64,000 nt of DNA from an uncultured Lachnospiraceae bacterium. GTDB lineage: Bacteria; Bacillota; Clostridia; Lachnospirales; Lachnospiraceae. Location: the NCBI GenBank assembly GCA_910585825.1, contig CAJUEY010000009.1:1-64000 (forward strand), given 5' to 3'. Shown here in pieces: positions 16,067 through 24,576 of the stretch. The notes beneath the pieces were generated by a model that was given only the letters and a program-made list of their open reading frames with translations, was not told where the DNA came from and did not search any database. The position numbers and the translations under genes were made by a program. How positions within the stretch are numbered: position 1 is the first letter of the stretch; every line of letters starts with the position of its first letter.

Positions 16067-18250
16067 TTATACACCTGTCACCCGGGTAATCTGCACTTCC
16101 AGATTCCTGGGGCTGCCGTTAAAGGACAGTGTCAGATCACAGATTCCATTGTCTTCATTTATGCTGTAGTCTAAATTGTCTCCCTCTGTGATGATCGCAT
16201 TGATGCAGTCCTTTTTGGACAGCCACTTACTTTTCTGGCTCCTTGGGTTGTTGGAAAAGAAATCTCTGATATTGTCCTCTTTGAAATCTCCCGTCACATA
16301 CCTTAAGATCCTCTCTATGTAAGTTGTCACCTGTGTTTTATATACCGGCTCATAAGTGGAATGTTCAGAATCATACAAAAGATTCCTTGCCTTATAAACC
16401 GTTATATTCGTAATCGCCATCCCATTCTGAGATGCATTTTCGGATGCGAATACCCATCCGAAATTTTTCTGATTGATCTGGGTCTTTATTGTATTGGTAA
16501 ACCCGGTAATCTCTTTTGGCATAGTAGTATACGCCATCAGGGAATGATTACCGGACTCTATATCAAACCTCACTCCCGGAAGTTCTAAATCCGTCTTTGC
16601 TTTTGTCATATTGAAATGATTCTTTAAATACTCCGGACACTGGCAGGCAGCCCGAAACCCTGCCGCTACATAGGCGCCGCTTATGTATACCCCTTCGATC
16701 CAGAGCCGGATCACATCCTCTTTTGCCTCGGAAAGCTCTACGCCGTTTTCGTCCGTGATACGCATCCTACTGTCTAATACCACGCCGGATTTATTCTTGG
16801 GCAGCACGGTGAAATTCGGCAGAACCGGTATGGCAAACTCGCTGTAAGGCTTCCCCATAAGCGGAGCGCACCGCTCCATAATCTTTTCCACGCCCTCTGC
16901 CGCCAGTGCGTTAAAGGTCGTCTCCTCCCGGTTTTCAAAAGAAAAGAATGTCTCTACCCTGTAATCTTTAAAGATGTTTAACAATATACTCAGGGATTCC
17001 ATACTGTACACATCCGTTCCTGCTTTTTTCACATTCCCCTGAAAACGCTCTCTGTGAATCTTGTTGGTCACATTCTGGCTCCAGGAAAGGTTTGGGAATA
17101 TCGCATACCATATGGTATCATTGAAATTGTTTTTGCTGTTTGTGGTATTTAAGTATGTAATAAGCCTGGGAATGTTGGAACTCTTTGCCAGCATATCCGG
17201 AGAAAGATTTGCAACCAAAAGGGTAGGTGCCATGCCTTTCGTCTTGGTTTTGTACTGGTCAAAAAACATCCGTATTCCCAAAAGCTTTTCTACTAACGGT
17301 TTTACTACCTTGATAAAATTATCCTTTGAGGTGCGGTAAAATTCCAGATAGGCGTTATAGTTTGCCACTTCCGTCTCCACATCGATTTCCGTAGGGGTAG
17401 TTGCCGTCAGCGGACAAAATGTCCGTACTACAAGGTTCTGTACATAATTGTTTGGAGACTCATTCACGGTCTGATAATCTTCCGCTAAAACCTCCACTAA
17501 CCCGGCTGTCACTTCATCATCCACAACGGCCAGGCTGGTCGTCTCCTCTTTGGGCGCTTCTAAAATTTTCAGCTCTCCATTCTCCCCCATGGTAAGAAGT
17601 CCTGCCACAATGCCCTTCCCGTCACTCCCGGAATCTCCGTTTCCAAGCAAAAGCCTTGTTTTGATATCTTCGATTGCCAGGGGAAGCATCGCCATGATGT
17701 TGTTGTAATTCTTACTGGCATCTTCAAACAACAGATTCAGTTTGTCTCCCAGGTCAAGCTTCGCCGGATCTCCGTCTTCCAAAGCTGCATATTTGCTGTA
17801 ATTAAACTGTATTTCCTTTCTTACCATCCTGATATCTTCCATCACCTTTTTGGGAGATATCATTTCCAACAGATGTTCAAAATGAAACTCCACATTTAAA
17901 AGTCCCTGGGCCTTTCTGGAATCCATCACAGTGAGAATGGTCTTGAAAAAACTGTCATAGTCATTTAAGTTGATTGCCGTCAGCATGGACTGCGGAATAT
18001 TTTCCGGACGTTCCAGCGTGTATTTGACCGACTGGGCGCCTGCATCAAAAAAGGACCATACCGTAGGCTCAAACTTCCGCTCCATCTCTTCATAACTGTG
18101 ACATTCCAGATGCTGGTTGATTTCCCGCATCTGATCATCGCTTAAACTGTCCAGACCTTTTACATCTCCGACTAACGTCAGCAGATCCATCTTGTCCGGA
18201 TTGATCATATCAAGAAGAAGCGTACGGTTTGTCTGGTTGATTATTTCCAT
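16067..18250 (-). CDS. Sheath-like protein (TssB/TssC or tail-sheath type)
   Basis: 727 residues, soluble. The C-terminal about 120 residues (TTYIERILRYVTGDFKEDN..., SKKDCINAIITEGDNLDY..., DLTLSFNGSPRNLEVQITR) match the C-terminal domain layout of contractile tail sheaths: a helix, a variable linker, then two strands. The centre has TssC-like helices (ANYNAYLEFYRTSKDNFIK, VIRLWIEGVYISGAYVAAGF). The N-terminal 180 residues are helical and could equal a fused TssB portion; the length equals TssB plus TssC. It is followed directly by two tube-like genes. Ribosome site AAGGAGTG. The family call is by layout rather than by high identity. Confidence 0.65.
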   Translation of the reverse strand: MEIINQTNRTLLLDMINPDKMDLLTLVGDVKGLDSLSDDQMREINQHLECHSYEEMERKFEPTVWSFFDAGAQSVKYTLERPENIPQSMLTAINLNDYDSFFKTILTVMDSRKAQGLLNVEFHFEHLLEMISPKKVMEDIRMVRKEIQFNYSKYAALEDGDPAKLDLGDKLNLLFEDASKNYNNIMAMLPLAIEDIKTRLLLGNGDSGSDGKGIVAGLLTMGENGELKILEAPKEETTSLAVVDDEVTAGLVEVLAEDYQTVNESPNNYVQNLVVRTFCPLTATTPTEIDVETEVANYNAYLEFYRTSKDNFIKVVKPLVEKLLGIRMFFDQYKTKTKGMAPTLLVANLSPDMLAKSSNIPRLITYLNTTNSKNNFNDTIWYAIFPNLSWSQNVTNKIHRERFQGNVKKAGTDVYSMESLSILLNIFKDYRVETFFSFENREETTFNALAAEGVEKIMERCAPLMGKPYSEFAIPVLPNFTVLPKNKSGVVLDSRMRITDENGVELSEAKEDVIRLWIEGVYISGAYVAAGFRAACQCPEYLKNHFNMTKAKTDLELPGVRFDIESGNHSLMAYTTMPKEITGFTNTIKTQINQKNFGWVFASENASQNGMAITNITVYKARNLLYDSEHSTYEPVYKTQVTTYIERILRYVTGDFKEDNIRDFFSNNPRSQKSKWLSKKDCINAIITEGDNLDYSINEDNGICDLTLSFNGSPRNLEVQITRVTGV

Positions 18251-18332
18251 CTTCTTTCACTCCTTGCATTTAAAATATTCAGGTCTGTCCACGATCATTT
18301 TTTGAACAGTCCCTCTCTTACATCCGGCGGCA

Positions 18333-20144
18333 CTAATGCATCTCCGACGGTTTTAAATCTTTGTACTGAAATGTCAGCTCGCTCATTTCGTCTTCAAAAG
18401 CAATATCCACTTTAGATTCCGTAAAAAGCTGATAGCTTTTTCCTTTCATAAGGATCTCTCCGCTTTTCATAATACAGCAGTCAGACTGATTCGTTAAAAT
18501 GATGCTCCTCCCCTGTCCGGAACTTAGATAGATACCTCCCGCCCCTTCAAATATTTCCCTGACGCCGCAGTTTGCCAGTATCTCTTCTATGGAAATCACC
18601 CTGTTTGACGGAAGACGGAATAAATCGTAGGATAGAGGGCTGACATCATAGCCCGACCGGGTTCTGGTGATGTATAGGTTAAGCTTTCCCACGTAACTGG
18701 ATTTTCCGGGCGCCGGGCGGTAAGGCTCCTCTGGCGCGTATGTATTCCGGGGTCTGCCGTTTTTTAACAGCAGCAACAGAATCAATATCAAAAACAACAC
18801 CGCTATAACAGCCATGCCGTACAGTCCGTAAGGCGGCTCCTTTGGCTCTTCCACCGGAATCAGAGGCGGTCCCTCCAATGCAATCTCCACATCACTGATC
18901 CATAATACATTTGCGGGAAACGCATCACAGACAAATGATATGTGTTTGACGGCAGATTCCGTCACATTTTCTTTGCATATAATGCGACCTTCTTCTATGG
19001 TCTTTTCTTCTTTCCCGTTCTCTGTCACAAAGGTTAATCTGCTGTAATGAAAATACTCTTCCGTCCATAACCGGACACTCTCATTTTCAGCATCATAAAA
19101 GGTACAGGCAATTTCCGCCTCCCTCTCATAATAAACCTCTCCCTCTTCGTCAGGGATTGTGTCTTCATAGGAAACTTCTACCTTTGACAACACCTGATAT
19201 TCCGGGATCAGCGTGATTCTCACCTGGCTCCCCGGCATCCCGTCAAAACTGATGTTTAATGTATCCCCTTTGGGCTTTTTTATCTCAATCAGAGAATAAC
19301 GCTCCCCTGTTGTCTGTCTGGCATTTTCTGCCGTAAAATTTGTCTTTACGTTTTGGATGGAGGAATCGCTAGTCAAAAGCACCCGGACGGTATCCGCATG
19401 GGCAAAAGGCATGTCAATGGCTGCCTTTTCTCTACTTTCCCCAGCATCCACAATGGATGCTGTCATCTGTCTGATATTCAACTGACTCTCTGTAATAGAA
19501 TCAATGGCTGCCTGTATTTCTAATGCCTGTGGTGCATAATAAACGCAGCCACCGGTATCTTCTGCCGCCTGAAATATAGAATTTGCGGTATCTTCCATCT
19601 CTTTCCCAAGTCCGATGACGTGGATTCTTATATGATCTTGCACTGCCCGGGCAGATGCTGACTGATAGGCTTTTTGAGACTGTGACGTTGTCTCTTCGTC
19701 CTCCATGAAAATTTCTCCGTCGGAAAGCAGAATAATTTCTCTTTCGTCCGCTGCGGCGGACTCTAACATCCCTACCGCCGCGTCAAGACCCGCGCCTGCA
19801 TTGCTATATCCCTTATATTCTACGGAATCTGCCGCATCCATGATCCGGTTTCTCTGAGAATTGCCCAAAAAGCCCTGCAATGTGCAGACATCTGAATTGT
19901 AGGCCACAAATCCCACTTCGTAATTTGTCGGCAGAGTATAGATCAACTGTGCAATGCTGTCAATGGCATAGCGGTTTGGATCATTCCCTGTCATACTCCC
20001 ACTGGCGTCAAGAAGAAATACCACCGCCTTTTTTTCGGACTCTTCCACGTCGGATGCCTGTGCCGGAGAAGAAATCAGGACAGAAAAAAGGAAAGCCAGT
20101 GCAATCGTAAGAAATCTGCTATACATTTTTTTCTTGTTTTTCAC
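18333..20144 (-). CDS. Membrane-anchored von Willebrand A (VWA) protein
   Basis: 603 residues from a GTG start with GGAGGG eight bases upstream. A signal peptide (1-30, ending AQA) leads to an extracellular VWA domain with the metal-binding motif DASGS (46-50). A beta-sandwich region follows, then a membrane helix at about 438-460 and a cytoplasmic FHA-like/beta domain of about 140 residues. It should bind ligands or cell-wall partners outside and contact the phospho-signalling or sheath parts inside, for example as membrane anchor. The gene start overlaps agrB by 26 bases, tying the injection locus to the agr transcript. Confidence 0.85.
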   Translation of the reverse strand: MKNKKKMYSRFLTIALAFLFSVLISSPAQASDVEESEKKAVVFLLDASGSMTGNDPNRYAIDSIAQLIYTLPTNYEVGFVAYNSDVCTLQGFLGNSQRNRIMDAADSVEYKGYSNAGAGLDAAVGMLESAAADEREIILLSDGEIFMEDEETTSQSQKAYQSASARAVQDHIRIHVIGLGKEMEDTANSIFQAAEDTGGCVYYAPQALEIQAAIDSITESQLNIRQMTASIVDAGESREKAAIDMPFAHADTVRVLLTSDSSIQNVKTNFTAENARQTTGERYSLIEIKKPKGDTLNISFDGMPGSQVRITLIPEYQVLSKVEVSYEDTIPDEEGEVYYEREAEIACTFYDAENESVRLWTEEYFHYSRLTFVTENGKEEKTIEEGRIICKENVTESAVKHISFVCDAFPANVLWISDVEIALEGPPLIPVEEPKEPPYGLYGMAVIAVLFLILILLLLLKNGRPRNTYAPEEPYRPAPGKSSYVGKLNLYITRTRSGYDVSPLSYDLFRLPSNRVISIEEILANCGVREIFEGAGGIYLSSGQGRSIILTNQSDCCIMKSGEILMKGKSYQLFTESKVDIAFEDEMSELTFQYKDLKPSEMH

Positions 20145-20724
20145 CCGGATTTCCTCCCTCTTGTATTTTTCCCAATATCGCTAAAACGGTAGTCAACGTT
20201 AAGCCAATCGAATATAATCTGACCAAACGATAATATCCCAGCTTTGCTGTCAAAAGAAAGACAGCCACATAAAACGCCATTGTGAGAAACAGTCTTTTTC
20301 TAAAACAGGATATTTCTTCCTCATCCATTGGCCTGTTATCATTCTTTACCGGAGAAATCAACCACAATATCATCAGTTCGCATAACGACAATCCACATAT
20401 GTGCGCCAGAGGCATTTCTCCCTTTGTCACTGCCAATGACACGATGACCATCAAGCCGGAAAACCAGTAGCATCCCATTCTGGTCTTTGCATGAAATCCG
20501 CCTGTATTTCTCCTGAAAGCATAAAATACACCAAAGATAATGATAAACTCCGGAATCTTTTTCATACAGGCGGCAATTCCAAAATAAGAAATTAAGTGTA
20601 CTGCTTTCAGCAGCGTTATTTCCAGGCCAAACCGATAGATCTCCGCCTCATCTGCGCCCGCAATATTTTCTTTCAGCAGACAATCCACGGCTTTACCAAT
20701 CAGTGAATCACATGTAAGTTTCAC
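20119..20724 (-). CDS. agrB: AgrB-type peptide-processing membrane protease
   Basis: 201 residues from a GTG start one base after the agrD stop. Several membrane helices and the AgrB signature are present: the catalytic pair is His74 in NTGGFHAKT and a downstream Cys (HICGLSLCEL). AgrB cuts the AgrD precursor and forms the thiolactone. The C-terminus overlaps the VWA gene. It belongs to the agrD-agrB-VWA transcript. Confidence 0.92.
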   Translation of the reverse strand: MKLTCDSLIGKAVDCLLKENIAGADEAEIYRFGLEITLLKAVHLISYFGIAACMKKIPEFIIIFGVFYAFRRNTGGFHAKTRMGCYWFSGLMVIVSLAVTKGEMPLAHICGLSLCELMILWLISPVKNDNRPMDEEEISCFRKRLFLTMAFYVAVFLLTAKLGYYRLVRLYSIGLTLTTVLAILGKIQEGGNPGEKQEKNV

Positions 20725-20725
20725 C

Positions 20726-20866
20726 TTATTTCTTTTCTTTCCTTAATTTTCTGACAGATTCCGGCATCTTCGGCTGATACGCCATAAACGCGCACGTACT
20801 GTTCGCCTCTGTTTTTACATTTTTGTCTACAATCTTTGCTCCGATACGCAATAACATTTTTTTCAT
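20726..20866 (-). CDS. agrD: AgrD-type cyclic peptide precursor
   Basis: 46 residues, short of common gene-finder limits, preceded by GGAGG. An amphipathic leader (MKKMLLRIGAKIVDKNV) is followed by STCAFMA and the conserved AgrB-recognition tail YQPKMPESV. By alignment with clostridial AgrD proteins, cleavage after Ala would give a five-residue thiolactone ring Cys-Ala-Phe-Met-Ala with a short N-terminal tail. It probably serves as the quorum signal for the AgrC-like kinase upstream. Confidence 0.92.
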   Translation of the reverse strand: MKKMLLRIGAKIVDKNVKTEANSTCAFMAYQPKMPESVRKLRKEKK

Positions 20867-20895
20867 TTTAATTTTACCTCCAATATTTTTTTGTC

Positions 20896-20925
20896 ATTAT
20901 ATATACTTTTTTGTCTAAAAATCAA
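20896..20925 (-). promoter_or_regulatory. Promoter of agrD and probably of the injection locus
   Basis: On the minus strand a TTGATT (-35, 20920-20925) and a perfect TATAAT (-10, 20896-20901) are separated by 18 bases, 30 bases before the agrD start. There is no terminator between agrB and the spike gene that I can see, so this promoter can serve the whole run down to about 15.1 kb and perhaps further. LytTR-type direct repeats upstream would be expected for AgrA control; I see no clear pair. Confidence 0.7.
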
Positions 20926-20984
20926 TATATCTTCCCTCACATACATATTTTTTCCCCGAATAATGATTCTGCATTGAAATATAG

Positions 20985-21026
20985 CAAAAGAAAAACAGGC
21001 TCTATATCAGGCCTGTCTTTTCTTTT
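20985..21026 (-). terminator. Rho-independent terminator after the agrC-like gene
   Basis: Arms ACAGGC (20995-21000) and GCCTGT (21011-21016), extended by flanking A/T pairs, with poly-A on one side and poly-T on the other. It ends the receptor/regulator transcript and separates it from agrD. Confidence 0.85.
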
Positions 21027-22316
21027 TTATTCTTTTTCTTCCGGCCGGTTCAACATAATGTCGCAGGTAATCTCCTTCCCTTCCTGCCAATACATCACGC
21101 TCCCTCCGTATATCTCTGCACAGCGCTCCATGTTCATGATTCCAATTCCCCTCTCCGCAAGCATCCCGTCCTTTATCAAAACTTCCCCTCTTACCGTATT
21201 CACTGACCGGACAGATACCATATCATGGGACGCTTCTACCGACAGCCGCACGCTTTTCTCACTCTCACATTTCACTGCCGCCGCAATCCCATTGTCCAAA
21301 AGATTCCCAAACAGCGAGGTGATGTCCGCAGGAGCCATGAAATTGATATCTCCTGTAAATCCTTCCACACAAAAAACAATTCCTTTCTTCTCCGCCTGTT
21401 TTGCTTTATCTGTCAGCAGGCAGTTCAGTATCGCATTGTCCGTATACGCCACAGGCATAAATGACTGCAGGATTTCTCCGATCTGCCTTGCATACCCAGA
21501 CGCTTCTCTGATCAGATTTTTCTGATACATATATTCCATCTGCCTGATATGCTTGTCCATGTCGTGAAGCATTCCCACTGCTTCGATATATTTCTCCAGC
21601 TGAGCCTCATAGCTTTCATACCGCATCTTTTCCTTCTGTTCCATCATCTCCACCTGATATTTGTAGACATTCCTTTCATCCGAGAACTGGACGAAATAGA
21701 GCATATACATATTGGAAAATATAATGCTCCCCGCCTCCATCATCAGAATAAGCGGACTCTCTTCCTCTGATATAGCGGAAACCGCAAAAATATTTATGAC
21801 GCTGTACAAAAACATAATGAGGTAGAGAATGTACTGTTTCCCTGTTCTAAGTCCCGTCTTTTTCCAAAACCTGCCAAACACAACATAATATAAAAACAGC
21901 ACCACCAGCTTAGAAAATGCGGTCTCCATGCTTTTTAAAATTTCCAGGTTCTGCGGAGTTCGACCTGTCAGTTCCAACAGAAAGTCAAAAAAGAGCATCC
22001 CTAAGGACTCAGACACCGCTATCATTATGTATGCCGCCCCCACCTCTGCCATACGGCCAATCCTGCCGCCCTTTCCGCCGGAATAGAGAAAGAGCGCCGA
22101 GAACCCCAACAGAAGAAAATGCGCCGCCATATTGAGCGCCGGCACCATAAAAGTGTTTATCCATGTTATAAACAGCACGCTTGCCACCGGTAAAAAGCGG
22201 TAAAAATTTTCACTCTCAAAAACTCGTTTGTAGCGCTCCTCCATAAACCGAAACAGGATGTTTACAATGATGATACAGGACACCAGAGAGCAAAAAATCA
22301 GTAGCATCCGATCCAT
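21027..22316 (-). CDS. agrC: AgrC-like GHKL sensor histidine kinase
   Basis: 429 residues. Six or seven membrane helices occupy the first 200 residues. A helical segment then carries the phospho-acceptor region (GMLHDMDKHIRQMEYM), followed by a GHKL ATPase domain with LFGNLLDNGIAAA (N-box) and GIGIMNMERCAEIYGG (G-box). It follows the LytTR regulator by 4 bases and lies directly upstream of agrDB, so it should sense the AgrD peptide. Domain layout and location both support this. Confidence 0.9.
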   Translation of the reverse strand: MDRMLLIFCSLVSCIIIVNILFRFMEERYKRVFESENFYRFLPVASVLFITWINTFMVPALNMAAHFLLLGFSALFLYSGGKGGRIGRMAEVGAAYIMIAVSESLGMLFFDFLLELTGRTPQNLEILKSMETAFSKLVVLFLYYVVFGRFWKKTGLRTGKQYILYLIMFLYSVINIFAVSAISEEESPLILMMEAGSIIFSNMYMLYFVQFSDERNVYKYQVEMMEQKEKMRYESYEAQLEKYIEAVGMLHDMDKHIRQMEYMYQKNLIREASGYARQIGEILQSFMPVAYTDNAILNCLLTDKAKQAEKKGIVFCVEGFTGDINFMAPADITSLFGNLLDNGIAAAVKCESEKSVRLSVEASHDMVSVRSVNTVRGEVLIKDGMLAERGIGIMNMERCAEIYGGSVMYWQEGKEITCDIMLNRPEEKE

Positions 22317-22320
22317 GCCG

Positions 22321-23133
22321 TCACCTCCCGTCGCCGTAATAATGCAGGTAATAGTTCATCTTTCTGCGAAACTCTGGAGAACGTTTTTGGGACAACGGAA
22401 TTTCGTCCCCATTCTTCATTTGCACCTCATATCCCCGGATGCAGCGGATATTTTCAAAGTTCACCAGCATCCCCCGGCAGCTTATCCCAAATCCAAACGA
22501 CTCCATCTTGTCTGCCAGGGCATCTAAAGGCTCCCGGCAGATGTACTGAGCGTCCCCAGTGACAATTCTCACCTTTTTCTGCCCCTTCAGATTCTGGATG
22601 TAGAGAATATCCTTCACCGGCAGACTCACAGTCTGCTTTGTCTCCTGCTTTCCGTCCCGTATGGGAATCGCCCTGTGAAATGTGGCTCTTGCCTCTGAAA
22701 GCCCTCCGCTTTCCATAAAAGCTTCGATATGATTTTCCACTTCCTGTCTTGCCAATGGCTTTTCCAGATAGGCAAAGGCATGGGAAAAATTCACTGCATC
22801 TTTGCAGAACTGCCCGTAGTTCGTCTGAAAAATAATCTTTATCCTACGATTTCTCCGGTAGATTTCTCTGCCTACTTCCATTCCGCTTACCCCTTCCATC
22901 ATTATGTCTAAAAATACCAGATGAAAATCCAGCTCTGTTCCAAGAAGCGCCTCTCCCCCTTTAAAATCATAGATATCATATGGGAGATTGTATCCTTCCA
23001 TGGCCTCTCCTACAATTGTTTTCAATACCTCAAGGTCTTTTTCATCGTTCTCACACAAAGCGATCCTTATCGTCTGCATCCCTTCCAAATCTCTCTCCGC
23101 CTCCATAGCTGCAACAAAACTGTTCATGTGCAT
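22321..23133 (-). CDS. agrA: AgrA-like LytTR response regulator
   Basis: Up to 270 residues; the exact start is uncertain (candidates 23133, 23127, 23079). The receiver domain has the phospho-acceptor aspartate in VFLDIMMEG, and a LytTR DNA-binding domain covers the C-terminal 100 residues (ILYIQNLKGQKKVRIVTGDAQYI, quoted by its ends ILYIQNLKG and GDAQYI; then GFGISCRGMLVNFENI). It is first gene of the pair with the AgrC-like kinase and most probably activates the agrD promoter. Confidence 0.88.
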   Translation of the reverse strand: MHMNSFVAAMEAERDLEGMQTIRIALCENDEKDLEVLKTIVGEAMEGYNLPYDIYDFKGGEALLGTELDFHLVFLDIMMEGVSGMEVGREIYRRNRRIKIIFQTNYGQFCKDAVNFSHAFAYLEKPLARQEVENHIEAFMESGGLSEARATFHRAIPIRDGKQETKQTVSLPVKDILYIQNLKGQKKVRIVTGDAQYICREPLDALADKMESFGFGISCRGMLVNFENIRCIRGYEVQMKNGDEIPLSQKRSPEFRRKMNYYLHYYGDGR

Positions 23134-23335
23134 CCTAATCTGTTTTTCCGTCTGGTTTCAAAAAATATCCATTTTGAATCTCCATGACATAATATATCAT
23201 ACTTTCTTTTACATAATTTTATAAGAAACTACAGTTTTAGTTTTCCTATATTTTAATATTTGTATTTAAATATAAAGTTTTTATTAAAGCACATTATGTT
23301 TTATTTTTAAAAACATACAACTCAATATGCCGATT
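23134..23335. other. AT-rich leader in front of the agrA-like gene
   Basis: About 200 bases, very rich in A and T, with several possible TATAAT-like boxes on the minus strand (for example around 23190-23200) but no pair of hexamers I would defend. It must hold the promoter for the receptor/regulator pair because a terminator lies just upstream. No coding frame of interest. Confidence 0.4.
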
Positions 23336-23378
23336 TAAAAAAATCCCGAAAATGCCTGTTTTCAGCATTTCCAGGATT
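23336..23378 (-). terminator. Strong Rho-independent terminator
   Basis: Fourteen-base arms at 23342-23355 and 23365-23378 pair perfectly apart from two G-U wobbles, with a nine-base loop and a T-run on the minus strand at 23336-23341. It stops transcripts coming from the small membrane gene at 23657 and insulates the agrA/agrC pair. Confidence 0.85.
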
Positions 23379-23415
23379 ACACCCACATCTCAATAACAGA
23401 TAAGCTCTGCAGAAA

Positions 23416-23655
23416 TTGAAAGCTAAGCATAAATTCAAATATGACATCAACGCCATCCTTTCAGACCTGGTCTACACAAGGATTCTGGAACCTGCAGGCA
23501 AACGCTCCTCTTTTAAAACGACTTCTGAGTTCCTGGAGAAACCCTTCCATGAACTCCATGATGTTTACCGCGCTTTAGACTGTTCTAATTATTATTTTGA
23601 GATTGAGCAGGAAGAAGGCAGTAAAAAATATGGGAAAAGCAAAGGCAAGGAATAA
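23416..23655 (+). pseudogene. Transposase remnant (IS1634-like)
   Basis: About 60 residues of an internal piece of a DDE transposase are recognisable: KYDINAILSDLVYTRILEP, KRSSFKTTSEFLEKP, HELHDVYRALD. This run is typical of IS1634-family transposases, normally over 500 residues long. Both ends are missing and no terminal repeats are visible. It marks an old insertion between the two signalling modules. Confidence 0.75.
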
Positions 23656-23656
23656 A

Positions 23657-23902
23657 TTACCATATAGCGCAAATATTCTTGCTTTCCTTTCGCAGTACAA
23701 CACTGCTGAGAACACTGATGCCGCCTGCTGCAGCACATGCTTTTGATGAAAAAACAATTCCTGCCGCCAACAAACTAGCGCCGACAATAAAGTTATATAC
23801 CGCAGCCGCTTTTAACGTTTTCTTTTTCGGATTGGGAAACTTTACGGAAACTCCCAATATGTGATTCAGCTTTTCGCAAGTCTGATTGAATTCTTTTATC
23901 AT
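23657..23902 (-). CDS. Small membrane protein of unknown function
   Basis: 81 residues, start supported by AGGAGGG seven bases upstream. A charged N-terminus is followed by two hydrophobic stretches (AAAVYNFIVGASLLAAGIVF and AAAGGISVLSSVVL) and a short basic tail. No family is recognised. It is last in a block with a TetR remnant and a LytTR regulator and is ended by the terminator at 23336-23378. Confidence 0.6.
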   Translation of the reverse strand: MIKEFNQTCEKLNHILGVSVKFPNPKKKTLKAAAVYNFIVGASLLAAGIVFSSKACAAAGGISVLSSVVLRKESKNICAIW

Positions 23903-23988
23903 TTTGCCCTCCTAAAGTAATAACAGTATACTGTGATTTACATCACTTCTTTTCTGCTAATTGCTCAAATCCTGTCATAAAATCTCCA

Positions 23989-24576
23989 TTACTCAAAAAT
24001 ATCTGCCACAATGCTGTCCACCATAAAATCAAAAACAGCGAAACAATCACAGGTAACGGAAAGTGTGTCTTTTGCACGTATTGTTGACAACAGCGCGCTC
24101 AAAATTCCATATGCCTGTGCCTCCTCCATTTTCAGCCTTAAGTTTGCGGCATAAATAATCTGTCTGAAAGAATCAAAACTGTCAAACTTGATTTTCTTAA
24201 TCATTTCTTCGGGAAGTTTTGTTACAAAAGACTGAAAGTCCGGCGTATTGAAATTGTACAGAAACGGCTTGCTGTCGTATTCCCGGAAAAGCTTTTTCAT
24301 GGACTGTGCAAATCCCTCTTTCGTCTGCCTGTTTCTGTTTATGTCGATCATTTTTTCTGTCAATCTCCTTTGTATGTTTGTGATTGTTTCAAAAAATAAA
24401 TCTTCTTTTGTCGGGTAAAGCGTATAAAAAGTACCAATAGATATCCCTGCATTGTCAAGCAGCGTATTAATGCGGGATGCCGGCGCTTTTGTTTTTGCCG
24501 GAGATGAAACTGCTATATCCGTATCGGGCAAGGATGGCAAGGCAGCGAATAGAACTATAAGGAAACCTACTTTCAA
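23989..24576 (-). pseudogene. TetR-family regulator with damaged N-terminus
   Basis: The frame encodes 195 residues. From about residue 36 it is TetR-like: NAGISIGTFYTLYPTKEDLFFETI is the second half of the helix-turn-helix, and the remainder is the helical ligand domain. The first helix of the DNA-binding domain is missing; residues 1-35 look out of frame (LPSLPDTDIAVSSPAKTK), and another frame shows traces such as LAILARYGYSSF. The only start is a TTG overlapping the stop of the preceding regulator. It is probably inactive through an indel near 24480-24550. Confidence 0.65.

Noticed and set aside
2086..20144. Ordinary prophage tail module
   Set aside because: There are no capsid, terminase, tape-measure, lysis or integrase genes, while FHA, PP2C, VWA and Hsp70-type genes are interleaved in the operon.
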